Below, in pieces: positions 21,819 through 31,384 of a stretch of DNA of 47,678 nt. The stretch comes from Candidatus Enterousia scatequi (GTDB taxonomy: Bacteria > Pseudomonadota > Alphaproteobacteria > Rs-D84): NCBI GenBank assembly GCA_018064405.1, contig JAGHVG010000011.1:1-47678 (forward strand), in the 5' to 3' direction. The notes beneath the pieces are model-generated. The model searched no databases and was not told where the DNA came from. It was given only the letters and a program-made list of their open reading frames with translations. Position 1 is the stretch's first letter. The number at the start of each line of letters is the position of its first letter. Both the position numbers and the translations under genes were made by a program.

Positions 21819-24275
21819 TTACCCAAATAAAGATAGTTGATCGCTATTTTTTGCCGTTGGTTTTGATTGCGGGGTGCCCGTCTCTAATCTGTTTAAAACC
21901 TCTGCTGCACGTTTAACAACACTATCTGGCATCCCCGCCATACGCGCAACGTGAATTCCGTATGAACGGTTTGCAACCCCTGGGATAATTTTATGCATAA
22001 ATATAATTTCATTGTTGTGTTCGCGCACGTCAATTGTTAAACAGCACACATTTTGCAGACCCCTTAATGACGTTAATTCGTGATAATGTGTTGCAAACAA
22101 CGTTCTTGCAGATAAATTGTTCATGTATTCTAAAACCGATTGGGCAATTGCCATGCCGTCATATGTTGCGGTTCCGCGCCCTATTTCGTCAAATATTATA
22201 AATGATTTATTTGTTGCGCGTTTCAAAATGTTTGCGGTTTCTGCCATTTCAACCATAAACGTAGATTGACCTGCGGCCAGATTATCTGATGCGCCAACAC
22301 GACTGAATAATTGGTCGCAAATTCCGATTGTTGCACTTTGTGCCGGGACAAAAGACCCCAGGTGCGCCAATACAACAATTAACGCATTTTGACGCAAGTA
22401 TGTTGATTTACCCGCCATGTTTGGTCCGGTCAATAACGCAATTGGTTTACCATTTAAATTACAATCATTTTTAACAAAGTTTTGTGCAGATGCTCGCAAC
22501 ACAAATTCAATAACAGGATGACGCCCACCAATAACATTAAAATCACATCCATCTGTGATGTTTGGTTGTGTCCAATCAAATTCACGTGCACACAATGCAA
22601 GTGCATACCAAACATCTAAATCCGCCAACATGTCGGCAGTATTTAATAAATCGTCTGAAATATTGCGTATATCATTGATAAATGATGTGATAATTTCGTT
22701 TTCAATTCCAGACGCTTTTTCTGATGCACTGCGGATATCATTATCCAAATCAATCAAGCGTGATGTTGTAAAACGCATATTACCAACCAATGTTTGCCGG
22801 TGGATAAAGCCCGATTCGGGCTGCATTAATGCGTCGGCCTTGGTGGCGGGAACCTCTATAAAATATCCCAATATGTTGTTATATTTAATTTTGAGTGTGT
22901 GCACATCTGTATCATTGGCATATTCTGCCTGTAATGCAGCAATTGTTTCCTGGGCACCGTGTGACAGGGAACGCATATTGTCCAATGCAACATCATATCC
23001 AGCCCGTATAACATTACCATCGCGGAAAAATGTGGGTAACGTATCCGCCAGGGCCAACTTCAATTTTATTGCAATATCATCATGTGTATTAATAGTTGAA
23101 AATTTATCAGCTAAATTTTTATTCAATGATGCAGATACTGACTTTACATTTGGCAATGCGCAAATAAAGTCGCGCACGTTTGCTAAATCACGTGGTGAGC
23201 CCCGTCCAGATAACAGGCGCGATAAACTGCGCCCAACATCCGGCAGCCCAGATAGTGTTTCAGAAACAACCCCGCGTACAGACGAATTTAATACCATGTG
23301 TGATATGTTTTCTTGTCTGTCATAAATTTCGTGTATATCCCCAGATAATGTGCGTAAATATTGTCTCAATTTGCGGGCGCCCGCAGATGTACGTGTTTTA
23401 TCCAATACGTCTAACAAGCATCTGCCACCATCGTTAATCGGTGCATCTATTTCCAAACTGCGCCATGTCGCAGAATCAATTAACAGCTGTTTGCCCGATT
23501 TAAATGCGTGTGGGGTGCGAAATGTTACCGATGCGCCACGTTGCGTATTAAACAGGTATCCTGCAAGTAAAGATATCGCGTTATCTGGATTTTTGGCGTT
23601 GTCACAGACACCACCGAATACCTTGGCTACAATTTGATCAATGTCTGAACGGATATATAGTTTTTCAAACACAGCGGTCGTTTTAAAAACGTCACGCAAC
23701 TGCATTATTGTTTCGTTTTCTGCATCAGATGCGGGATATATAACCTCTGCCGGTGATATTCTCACCAAATCGTCCAATACATCAGATGTTTTACCAATAA
23801 AAAATTCACCAGTTGAAATATCACATCCTGCAATATCAAACACATTATTGGGGATTGGTAAAACAGCAACCAGAAAATTGGAGTTTTTTGGTGATAACAA
23901 ATTTTCATCTGTTAATGTTCCGGGTGTCAGAACGCGGATAATCTTTCTATCTATAAATTTGTGTCCCCGTTTTTTTGCTTCTTCTGGGGTTTCCATTTGC
24001 TCAACCAGGGCAACACAAAATCCATCACGCACCAATCTGCCGAAATAATTATCTGCGGCATGCCATGGTATTCCGCACATCGGTATATCCGCACCATCAG
24101 AATCCGCCCCGCGGTGCGTTAAAACCAAACCTAAGGTATTACTAATTGTTTTTGCATCATCAAAAAAGGCCTCGTAAAAATCACCCAAACGAAACAGCAA
24201 CAATGCATCTGGATTTTCAGATTTCATATCCACATACTGTTGCATCACAGGACTTAATTTTGATTTTTCGGGCAT
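21819..24275 (-). CDS. mutS: DNA mismatch repair protein MutS
   Basis: TPVMQQY-like N-terminus, LTGPNMAGKSTYLRQNALIV, DEIGRGTATYDGMAIAQSV; C-terminal QLSLFG. Confidence 0.97.
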   Translation of the reverse strand: MPEKSKLSPVMQQYVDMKSENPDALLLFRLGDFYEAFFDDAKTISNTLGLVLTHRGADSDGADIPMCGIPWHAADNYFGRLVRDGFCVALVEQMETPEEAKKRGHKFIDRKIIRVLTPGTLTDENLLSPKNSNFLVAVLPIPNNVFDIAGCDISTGEFFIGKTSDVLDDLVRISPAEVIYPASDAENETIMQLRDVFKTTAVFEKLYIRSDIDQIVAKVFGGVCDNAKNPDNAISLLAGYLFNTQRGASVTFRTPHAFKSGKQLLIDSATWRSLEIDAPINDGGRCLLDVLDKTRTSAGARKLRQYLRTLSGDIHEIYDRQENISHMVLNSSVRGVVSETLSGLPDVGRSLSRLLSGRGSPRDLANVRDFICALPNVKSVSASLNKNLADKFSTINTHDDIAIKLKLALADTLPTFFRDGNVIRAGYDVALDNMRSLSHGAQETIAALQAEYANDTDVHTLKIKYNNILGYFIEVPATKADALMQPESGFIHRQTLVGNMRFTTSRLIDLDNDIRSASEKASGIENEIITSFINDIRNISDDLLNTADMLADLDVWYALALCAREFDWTQPNITDGCDFNVIGGRHPVIEFVLRASAQNFVKNDCNLNGKPIALLTGPNMAGKSTYLRQNALIVVLAHLGSFVPAQSATIGICDQLFSRVGASDNLAAGQSTFMVEMAETANILKRATNKSFIIFDEIGRGTATYDGMAIAQSVLEYMNNLSARTLFATHYHELTSLRGLQNVCCLTIDVREHNNEIIFMHKIIPGVANRSYGIHVARMAGMPDSVVKRAAEVLNRLETGTPQSKPTAKNSDQLSLFG

Positions 24276-24278
24276 AAC

Positions 24279-24473
24279 TTATTCACTAACTTTCAGAGTT
24301 TCTATTTTTAATTCGGCTTCTTTTAATAATTGTTCACAATATGCCTTTAACTTAATTCCCTGTTCATACGCAGCGACCGAATCAGCCAATGCTAATTCCC
24401 CAGATTCCATTTTTTTTACCAATTCAGTTAGTTGTTTATATGCTTCTTCAAAAGATAGTTTTTTTTCGTTCAT
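24279..24473 (-). CDS. xseB: Exodeoxyribonuclease VII small subunit
   Basis: LSFEEAYKQLTELVKKMESGELALADSVAAYEQGIKLKAYCEQLLKEAELKIE. Confidence 0.92.
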   Translation of the reverse strand: MNEKKLSFEEAYKQLTELVKKMESGELALADSVAAYEQGIKLKAYCEQLLKEAELKIETLKVSE

Positions 24474-24532
24474 TTGTTTCCCTTAACTTCATGAATTTAC
24501 GATACAACATGGTAATATCAAAAGCAACAAAA

Positions 24533-24557
24533 AACCGCCATAATGGCGGTTTTTATA
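24533..24557 (-). terminator. Intrinsic terminator downstream of gpsA
   Basis: aaaccgccataatggcggttttt stem with flanking A/T tracts. Confidence 0.78.
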
Positions 24558-25416
24558 AACCCATGTTTGTTTTCATTTTGGATAGGGTTGGTGTTGGTAT
24601 GCCAATCATTGTTCCGCGTTCTATTAGTCCGTTTATTGCAAATACACCTTCCACCGTTCCTTGCATTTGTTCGCCACGTGCCAATGATGCACCGCCGGAA
24701 CAATTCCTGCTGGTCATGGATGTCGCAGACAAAAACAAATCACCAATACCGCATAAATCGCTAAATGTGCGTAACTTAGCACCCATTTTTAAACCGATTT
24801 CTATAATTTCGTTCCATGCTTTGGTAAATATCAGCGCCCTTTCGTTTTCACCACTTGCGTTTACTGTGTTAAATCCAGCGATTAATGCAACCGCGTTTTT
24901 ACCGATACCACATAATTGTGTGCCAATAATATCGTCTGTAAAGTTTAAATCTAAGTTTGCCAGTGCGATTTTTCCAACATTCTGAACAATCGCGTTTCCT
25001 GCCAGTGTGGATCCGGTTGGCAGACCAGATGCAACCTCTGCTGCGAATTGTGGGCCCGATAAAACGCCATAATTTATACAGTTTGGTAACACGTCCGCTA
25101 GGATTTCGGACATAAATTTGTTTGTTGTGCTTTCTGCACCTTTGGTACAAATGATAATCGGACAAGCGTTATAAAATTCCGCGGCTTTGCGCAGGGTTTC
25201 CCTGAAAAAAGCCGCCGGTGTAGCAATTAACCATAAATCCGCATCATGTAAATCTGATAATTCGCGTGTGATGCACAGGTTTATAGGCATAGTAACATTG
25301 TCAAATAATTTGCATTCGCCATCAAATGTCCATAATGTGACTGTGTTGCCGGCATTTGCTGATGATATTGCTAATGCTGTGCCCCATGCACCCGCACCTA
25401 TGACACAGATTTTCAT
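24553..25416 (-). CDS. gpsA: Glycerol-3-phosphate dehydrogenase [NAD(P)+]
   Basis: MKICVIGAGAWGTALAISSANAGNTVTLW; SGPQFAAEVASGLPT; GIGDLFLSATSMTSRN. Confidence 0.94.
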   Translation of the reverse strand: MKICVIGAGAWGTALAISSANAGNTVTLWTFDGECKLFDNVTMPINLCITRELSDLHDADLWLIATPAAFFRETLRKAAEFYNACPIIICTKGAESTTNKFMSEILADVLPNCINYGVLSGPQFAAEVASGLPTGSTLAGNAIVQNVGKIALANLDLNFTDDIIGTQLCGIGKNAVALIAGFNTVNASGENERALIFTKAWNEIIEIGLKMGAKLRTFSDLCGIGDLFLSATSMTSRNCSGGASLARGEQMQGTVEGVFAINGLIERGTMIGIPTPTLSKMKTNMGL

Positions 25417-26996
25417 TTTATTTTCCTCAACTTCTTGTTTATATAAGGCACGACGACCATACCGTCATCAGATAAATCTATTGCGGTCAAATACGCATCT
25501 TTGGCCAGTTCAAATTCCCCTATTTCAACATACATATCACCCAAGTGTTCAAATAATGATGAACATGTTGTTGATACAGATGCAACATTTTCTACGATTT
25601 CTAGTGCAGCATCAATGCCTTCACGAACATATACAACCTGCCCCAAAGTATCCCAGGCAACGACATCTGTGGGGTGTTGAGTTATAACTTTCATTACGTA
25701 TTCATATGCTGTTTCTATTTCCTGATTTGCTGCTGCCCATATTTTGGCCTGTAACAAAATAACATCTGCATCTATAAATGTATCAGATACACTATGTAAA
25801 TCAGATTGGGCTTTCTTATAATCGCCAAACGTGAAATATATATTTGCCCTAATTTTAGTAAAAAACAACCTGCCCTTATCGCTCAGTTGTTTGTTACGTA
25901 ACGCGCGGTTAATGGTTTTTATCGCGGCATGCTTATTACCATTTTGTATTTCATGCGCAACCAGTTGTTGCAGTGTTGGAACAAATAATGGATTATTTCT
26001 TACTGCAGTTTTTAGCTCGGATATGTCATGTTCCGAACGAATCGATTGAACGAATGGGTAAAATGGACTTTGCTTATCTATCTTGTTAAATTCGTTCATA
26101 TAATTTCCATGTGTGTTATACAGGTATTGACCAATATAATATGTGTTCGCATCTTTGTTTGTGTTCGGCGCGATAATATTTGCAAACTGTAACATAACCA
26201 GTGCCAAATCCGAATGCATCATAATTTTAGTGTGTGACACAGTTTGCAATAAACTAAACGCCAGTTGTTTTTTATATCCTGCGTATTCAGACCAATCTGG
26301 AACATAATCATAATCAGTTAAATACATTCCCCCAGGCATATTGATAAATTCTGTGCGTAAATTTTTTGCTTCTTCATCCATATTATTGTGCGTATAAAAC
26401 GACATCACATACAAATAATCATTAATGTTCATAAATTCTGGAGCCACAGATTTAAATTCTTTTGCTGCCTTGGGTGTATCGCCCTGCTCTGCATAAATTT
26501 GACCGCGTACAAAAGATTTCCACGCGGGTGCAGTGGCCAATTCATCTATAAATTTCAATGTTTTTGTTTTTCTATCCGTTGCTATCCCTGCCCAAATTTT
26601 GATTGGTGCCATCAGTGCCGCAGAATCTTTTTCATGCCTTGTGCGCACATCGTCCCACGAATCGTTTATCACCAGATATGCATCGTAAATAATTTTAGCA
26701 GGTGCGGTCTTGTCGTTTTTTAATTCGGAAACATTTTCCGGCAATTTACCGGCAAGAAATTCTGACAGTATATGTAAGGTTGAAACGTTTTTATAATCAA
26801 TATCCGACAGATCGGTAACGAATTTAGATGCAGATTCAAAATCGTTAACGTAAACAGCATGCTGTGCCGCTAGGAATGATCCGTATTTATTAGATTCTGG
26901 TTTTTGTGTTTGCCAATCGTTTGGTAATAAACATATCGTTGTAATGGTTGCAACAACCAGAATTGTTCCTATAAATAAACTTTCTACTTTTTTCAT
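25413..26996 (-). CDS. TPR-repeat protein with N-terminal TM/signal anchor
   Basis: N-terminal hydrophobic helix; helical TPR-like segments near the C-terminus (LFEHLGDMYVEIGEFELAKDAYLTAIDLS); ATGA overlap with gpsA. Confidence 0.75.
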   Translation of the reverse strand: MKKVESLFIGTILVVATITTICLLPNDWQTQKPESNKYGSFLAAQHAVYVNDFESASKFVTDLSDIDYKNVSTLHILSEFLAGKLPENVSELKNDKTAPAKIIYDAYLVINDSWDDVRTRHEKDSAALMAPIKIWAGIATDRKTKTLKFIDELATAPAWKSFVRGQIYAEQGDTPKAAKEFKSVAPEFMNINDYLYVMSFYTHNNMDEEAKNLRTEFINMPGGMYLTDYDYVPDWSEYAGYKKQLAFSLLQTVSHTKIMMHSDLALVMLQFANIIAPNTNKDANTYYIGQYLYNTHGNYMNEFNKIDKQSPFYPFVQSIRSEHDISELKTAVRNNPLFVPTLQQLVAHEIQNGNKHAAIKTINRALRNKQLSDKGRLFFTKIRANIYFTFGDYKKAQSDLHSVSDTFIDADVILLQAKIWAAANQEIETAYEYVMKVITQHPTDVVAWDTLGQVVYVREGIDAALEIVENVASVSTTCSSLFEHLGDMYVEIGEFELAKDAYLTAIDLSDDGMVVVPYINKKLRKIK

Positions 26997-27022
26997 GATT
27001 TTCTTATGTTACAATAAGATTT

Positions 27023-27571
27023 ATGAATAATAAAGTTAAATTTGATTTATATGCAAATCTGTTGCGCGATTGGTCAAAACGTATGAATTTGGTGGCCCCC
27101 AGTACGCTGGGTGATATTGAAAACCGTCATTTTGCCGATTCGGCACAGTTGGCGAATGTTCTGCCACGTGATGTTAATGTGGTTGATTTGGGCAGTGGTG
27201 CGGGGTTCCCTGGTGTCGTTTTGGCAATTATGGGGTGGAATGTGACGTGTATAGAATCTATTGGTAAAAAGGCACAGTTCTTGATGGCTGTAAAAGAGGC
27301 ACTAAAACTGGACAATTTGATGGTTTATCATGGCAGGGTAGAAGATTTTGTTAAACAAACGAAATTAAATAAAAATTCGTGTATTTTTACTGCACGTGCA
27401 TTTGCACCATTGATTAAAATTTTAGATTATGTGTATAGACAAAAATGCCGGCTTTTTTTACTAAAAGGCCGGGATGTTGAAAGAGAAATTTTGGTGGCCA
27501 AAGAAAAATACGATTTTGATTATCGCTTAATTCCATCTAAAACTGGCGATGGGTATATTTTAATCATATAA
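27023..27571 (+). CDS. rsmG: 16S rRNA (guanine527-N7)-methyltransferase RsmG
   Basis: WSKRMNLVAPSTLGDIENRHFADSAQL...VVDLGSGAGFPGVVLAIMG. Confidence 0.92.
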   Translation: MNNKVKFDLYANLLRDWSKRMNLVAPSTLGDIENRHFADSAQLANVLPRDVNVVDLGSGAGFPGVVLAIMGWNVTCIESIGKKAQFLMAVKEALKLDNLMVYHGRVEDFVKQTKLNKNSCIFTARAFAPLIKILDYVYRQKCRLFLLKGRDVEREILVAKEKYDFDYRLIPSKTGDGYILII

Positions 27572-27580
27572 AATACCGGT

Positions 27581-27596
27581 GATTTCATGTGAAATA
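27581..27596. promoter_or_regulatory. parS-like site 1
   Basis: gatttcatgtgaaata, close to canonical parS tgTTTCACGTGAAAca. Confidence 0.7.
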
Positions 27597-27699
27597 ACAC
27601 ATAGTGTGTTGAAAATACTGTGTTTTATTTCCTTCTTTCTTTTGTGTGCATTTTTCGGCAAAATACCGGAAAATATGTTTTGTTGGTTTTGTAGTTTGG

Positions 27700-27715
27700 T
27701 ATTTCATGTGAAATA
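27700..27715. promoter_or_regulatory. parS-like site 2
   Basis: tatttcatgtgaaata, same 13-bp core as site 1, between rsmG and parA. Confidence 0.72.
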
Positions 27716-27815
27716 ATGTGTAATTTGTTGATTTTAGTTTGTTTTTGTTGCTTTAAATACGTCTTGACCTGTTTGCGTTGGTTGTTATATAGTGTGTGTT
27801 ATAAAGGATGAAATA

Positions 27816-28595
27816 GTGGCAGTAGTAATTTCTTTTGCGAATCAAAAGGGTGGTGTTGGGAAAACCACAACGGCTATTAACATAGGAACATCGTTAGCGG
27901 CGATAAAAAAACGTGTTTTATTGATAGATTTAGATCCCCAGGGTAATGCGGGAACGGGTCTTGGGTTCGTTCGTGCAAATCATCAACAAAGTGTATATGG
28001 TGTGATAATGGGGATTGCAAATATTTCTGATAATGTTTTGACGACAGCTGTCCCTAATTTACATTTGTTGCCGTCCAGTTTGGCACTTGCCGGGGCAGAA
28101 GTTGATTTGTTGGATATGGATAATCGTGAATATCGGTTGCGTGATGCGTTGAATTCTGTAAGCGAATTTTACGATTATATTTTGATTGATTGTCCGCCTG
28201 CGTTGGGGTATTTGACGTTAAACGCGTTAAACGCATCTGATTATGTTGTTATTCCATTACAGTGTGAATTCTTTGCATTAGAGGGTATTAGGCAATTAAC
28301 AACTTCGGTGGGCGAAGTGAAAAAGAAATGGAATCCTAAGTTGGAAATATTGGGTGTTTTACTTACAATGTATGATAAGCGGTATGGGCAGACGCGTGAT
28401 GTTGAGGATGATGTTCGTAGGGTTTTTGGTGATAAAGTGTTTAAAACTGTTGTGCCGCGTAATGTCCGTGTATCCGAAGCACCTAGTCATGGTAAGCCGG
28501 CGTTGTTTTATGATTTTAAATCATCTGGGGCCCAGGCGTACTTACGTGTGGCAACAGAAATAGTGAACAGATTAGAGCAGGGGGGACAACAATAA
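27816..28595 (+). CDS. parA: Chromosome partitioning ATPase ParA (Soj)
   Basis: VVISFANQKGGVGKTTTAINIGTSLA; DLDPQGNAGTGLG; preferred start GTG 27816 after AAGGAT (ORF track begins at 27792). Confidence 0.95.
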   Translation: MAVVISFANQKGGVGKTTTAINIGTSLAAIKKRVLLIDLDPQGNAGTGLGFVRANHQQSVYGVIMGIANISDNVLTTAVPNLHLLPSSLALAGAEVDLLDMDNREYRLRDALNSVSEFYDYILIDCPPALGYLTLNALNASDYVVIPLQCEFFALEGIRQLTTSVGEVKKKWNPKLEILGVLLTMYDKRYGQTRDVEDDVRRVFGDKVFKTVVPRNVRVSEAPSHGKPALFYDFKSSGAQAYLRVATEIVNRLEQGGQQ

Positions 28596-29461
28596 TGTCA
28601 AAATTTGGTTTGGGTCGCGGTTTGGAAGAAATAACCGCAGAAATGGGAACAATTCCTGATATATCTATTTTAACGGGGGCTGAACGTGTTGTGGTTAAGC
28701 AGATACCATTATCACAAATTGGTATAAATACTGATCAGCCACGCAAGGTGTTTGATAATGATAAATTGGCAGAACTGGCGGAATCAATTCGGGAAAAGGG
28801 CGTTTTGCAACCCATTTTGTTGCGCAGTGTGAAAAATAAACCATATTTATATGAAATTGTTGCGGGGGAACGCCGGTATCGTGCATCTAAAATGGCGGGG
28901 TTAGCAGAGGTACCTGCGCTGGTTAAAGATTTAAACGATGCAACGTCAATGGAAATAGCGCTTATTGAAAATGTTCAGCGTGAAAACCTGAATCCGATTG
29001 AAGAGGCACTTGGTTACCAAAATTTGATAGATAAATGCGATTATACAATAGAAGATGTTGCACGTTTAATCGGTAAGTCGGTCAGTTTTATCAGGAATTC
29101 TATACGTTTAATTGGATTGCCCGATTCGGTAAAATCTTTGGTTAGTGCCGGCAATTTATCGGCATCGCATGCAAGAACTTTGTTGGGTGCTGATAACCCG
29201 GAAAAAATGGCGCAAGAAATTATAAACGGCAAATTGTCTGTGGCAGACACACAAAAAAAAGTCAAAATTTCCGGCAAAAACGGCAAAAAAGCCGGATCGG
29301 AATTGGGAGCAGACGTCGTAAAACGCATAGAGTTAGAAATAAAAAAAGCATTAGACGTTCCGGTCAAATTGGTTGAACATCGTGGCGGGGCAGGGCAAAT
29401 TGTTTTGTCATTTGCCACAAGACCCCAGTTATACGATTTGGTGGATAAGTTGACAAAATAA
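28595..29461 (+). CDS. parB: Chromosome partitioning protein ParB (Spo0J)
   Basis: GRGLEEI...; PLSQIGINTDQPRKVFD; YEIVAGERRYRASKMAGL; ALIENVQRENLNPIEEALGY; TAATG overlap with parA. Confidence 0.96.
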   Translation: MSKFGLGRGLEEITAEMGTIPDISILTGAERVVVKQIPLSQIGINTDQPRKVFDNDKLAELAESIREKGVLQPILLRSVKNKPYLYEIVAGERRYRASKMAGLAEVPALVKDLNDATSMEIALIENVQRENLNPIEEALGYQNLIDKCDYTIEDVARLIGKSVSFIRNSIRLIGLPDSVKSLVSAGNLSASHARTLLGADNPEKMAQEIINGKLSVADTQKKVKISGKNGKKAGSELGADVVKRIELEIKKALDVPVKLVEHRGGAGQIVLSFATRPQLYDLVDKLTK

Positions 29462-29494
29462 AAAAACACCGGCAAAATGCCGGTGAATTTTTAT
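29461..29494. terminator. Terminator between parB and pal
   Basis: aaaaaacaccggcaaaatgccggtgaattttt between convergent genes. Confidence 0.82.
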
Positions 29495-29504
29495 CAAACA
29501 ACAA

Positions 29505-29918
29505 TTATTTAACAGTTGTTGTTGCGTTACGATTCCATTTCCATACGGATTCACCCGAACCTTTAACCAAAGGACGTTCTTTACCATAAGAAATGGTGGA
29601 AATACGTTTCGCGTTAATTCCATCATTAACTAGAACTTTCTTTGCTGCGTTCGCACGACGTGCGCCCAAAGCCAAGTTGTATTCCGTTGAACCACGTTCG
29701 TCGCAATTACCAGCAATCTGGATTTTAACATCTTCGTGGTGTTTCATATACAAAGATTGACCCAACAAGTTATTGTTCGCTTCCTTAGAGATTTCGGAAG
29801 AATTGAAATCAAAGAAAACGCGTTGTTCGTTCAAATCAGCAGGTTCCACAACCGATCCGCAGCATGCAGCCAACAAACCAGCTGTACCAGCCAACAAAGC
29901 AAATTTTGTTATTTTCAT
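29505..29918 (-). CDS. pal: Peptidoglycan-associated lipoprotein (Pal/OmpA C-terminal domain)
   Basis: Lipobox LLAAC; VFFDFNSSEIS; IQIAGNCDERGSTEYNLALGARRANAAKKVL; GKERPL. Confidence 0.93.
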   Translation of the reverse strand: MKITKFALLAGTAGLLAACCGSVVEPADLNEQRVFFDFNSSEISKEANNNLLGQSLYMKHHEDVKIQIAGNCDERGSTEYNLALGARRANAAKKVLVNDGINAKRISTISYGKERPLVKGSGESVWKWNRNATTTVK

Positions 29919-29989
29919 GAAAATACTCCCTTGAGTTTTTGTTGCTCAGTTGCTATTTTATAACAAAAATATGGTAAAAGCAAGGAAAA

Positions 29990-30742
29990 ATGAATTCTTC
30001 TAAAAATAGTTTGATAGATTTGGATTTATCGGGGGTTAAATGGGAAATATCTGATACCCCAGCGGTAATGCGCTTAAATGATATGCGTCCATGTGCAACA
30101 AAACAAACACGGACAGCAACGACAATGGTTGTCCCGCCGATTGTGCCGGTAAAACCAATTTCAATTGAAACTGCGGTGTCTATGGCAGCGCGTCCGGCGG
30201 ATTTAAACGCTTTGATTCGCCTAATAGGCGAATTTAATCATCCATTACGTGGCGGGGCCACAAATGTTGTACTGCCGCATTTAGCACAAAATCCAAACGG
30301 TGTGTTGATAATAACAGATATTCCTGGATCAGATGATGATGCCACGGGAAATGTTTTGTCTGGGCCAGCTGGGGCATTGTTGGATAAAATGCTGGCGGCA
30401 ATTAATATGGGTCGTGAATATGTATCTATTTGTCCACTATTGTTTTGGCGTACCCCTGGTGGACGCAGTGCAACCCGTATTGAACTTGATTTATCACGAC
30501 CCTTTGTTAATCGTTTAATAGAATTTGTTAATCCGAACGTTATTTTAACTTTGGGTGATTTGGCGGCGATGGAAATAGGGGGAATTAATTTATCGCATGC
30601 GCATGGTACAGTTGCAGAAATGGCGGGTGATATTAAAATTGTCCCAATATATCACCCAAATTATGTTTTATTAAAACCCGAAACAAAACGTGATGTTTGG
30701 AATGCGTTACAGGAAATGCAAAATTTGTTGAAAATCCAATAA
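29990..30742 (+). CDS. Uracil-DNA glycosylase family 4-like protein
   Basis: GVLIITDIPGSDDDATGNVLSGPAGALLDKMLAAI; WRTPGGR; VNPNVILTLGDLAA; IVPIYHPNYVLLKPETKRDVWNAL. Confidence 0.85.
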   Translation: MNSSKNSLIDLDLSGVKWEISDTPAVMRLNDMRPCATKQTRTATTMVVPPIVPVKPISIETAVSMAARPADLNALIRLIGEFNHPLRGGATNVVLPHLAQNPNGVLIITDIPGSDDDATGNVLSGPAGALLDKMLAAINMGREYVSICPLLFWRTPGGRSATRIELDLSRPFVNRLIEFVNPNVILTLGDLAAMEIGGINLSHAHGTVAEMAGDIKIVPIYHPNYVLLKPETKRDVWNALQEMQNLLKIQ

Positions 30743-30785
30743 AAATAAATAATAATATCTTACAGGTATTACAAAGGAGCCTACA

Positions 30786-31334
30786 ATTAAACAAGCATTT
30801 AATCGTGATAATAGGCACGATAACGGTCCGCGTATAAATGAACGGATATTCGCTAAAACAGTCCAGGTAATTAGCAGTGATGGACAAAATCTGGGGATTA
30901 TGCCGATTGCAGATGCATTAAATACTGCATCGGATATGGGGCTGGATTTGGTTGAAATTAACAATTCTAATGCCGTTCCAATTGTTAAAATCATGGATTA
31001 CGGTAAATTCAAATATGAACAGAAAAAACATGCATCTGAGGCAAAAAAGAACCAAAAAACCACAGAGTTACGTGAAGTTTGGATAAAACCTTTTATTGAG
31101 GGAAATGATTTAAATATAAAAATGAAAAAGGTTTTTGAATTTTTGGAATCTGGGAACAAGGTAAAGATTACCGTTATGACCAAGGGTTCTAAAAAAGTTT
31201 TAGCGCGTGGCAAGGATGCGGTTCCTGAATTATTCGCACGTATCGTTGAAATCATTGGTGACAAGGGAACGATAGAATCAAAATCTAAACCAGACGAAAG
31301 AACTAAATCTATGGTTATTGCACCAACAAAATAA
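30786..31334 (+). CDS. infC: Translation initiation factor IF-3, AUU start
   Basis: AAGGAG (30774-30779) then ATT at 30786 in frame: (M)KQAFNRDNRHDNGPRINERIFAKTVQVISSDGQNLGIMPIADALNTASDMGLDLVEI. The ORF track begins 38 codons too late at ATG 30900. Confidence 0.93.
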   Translation: MKQAFNRDNRHDNGPRINERIFAKTVQVISSDGQNLGIMPIADALNTASDMGLDLVEINNSNAVPIVKIMDYGKFKYEQKKHASEAKKNQKTTELREVWIKPFIEGNDLNIKMKKVFEFLESGNKVKITVMTKGSKKVLARGKDAVPELFARIVEIIGDKGTIESKSKPDERTKSMVIAPTK

Positions 31335-31373
31335 AAAAAATACACCCACCTTTTTGGTGGGTGCTTTTTTATA
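31335..31373. terminator. Terminator between infC and the ompH-like gene
   Basis: aaaaaaatacacccacctttttggtgggtgctttttta between convergent genes. Confidence 0.82.
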
Positions 31374-31384
31374 ACAAGGTTTTA

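Noticed and set aside
22555-23325. 256-aa + strand ORF
   Set aside because: Antisense within mutS with no support.
24389-24985. 198-aa + strand ORF
   Set aside because: Crosses xseB, a terminator and gpsA in antisense.
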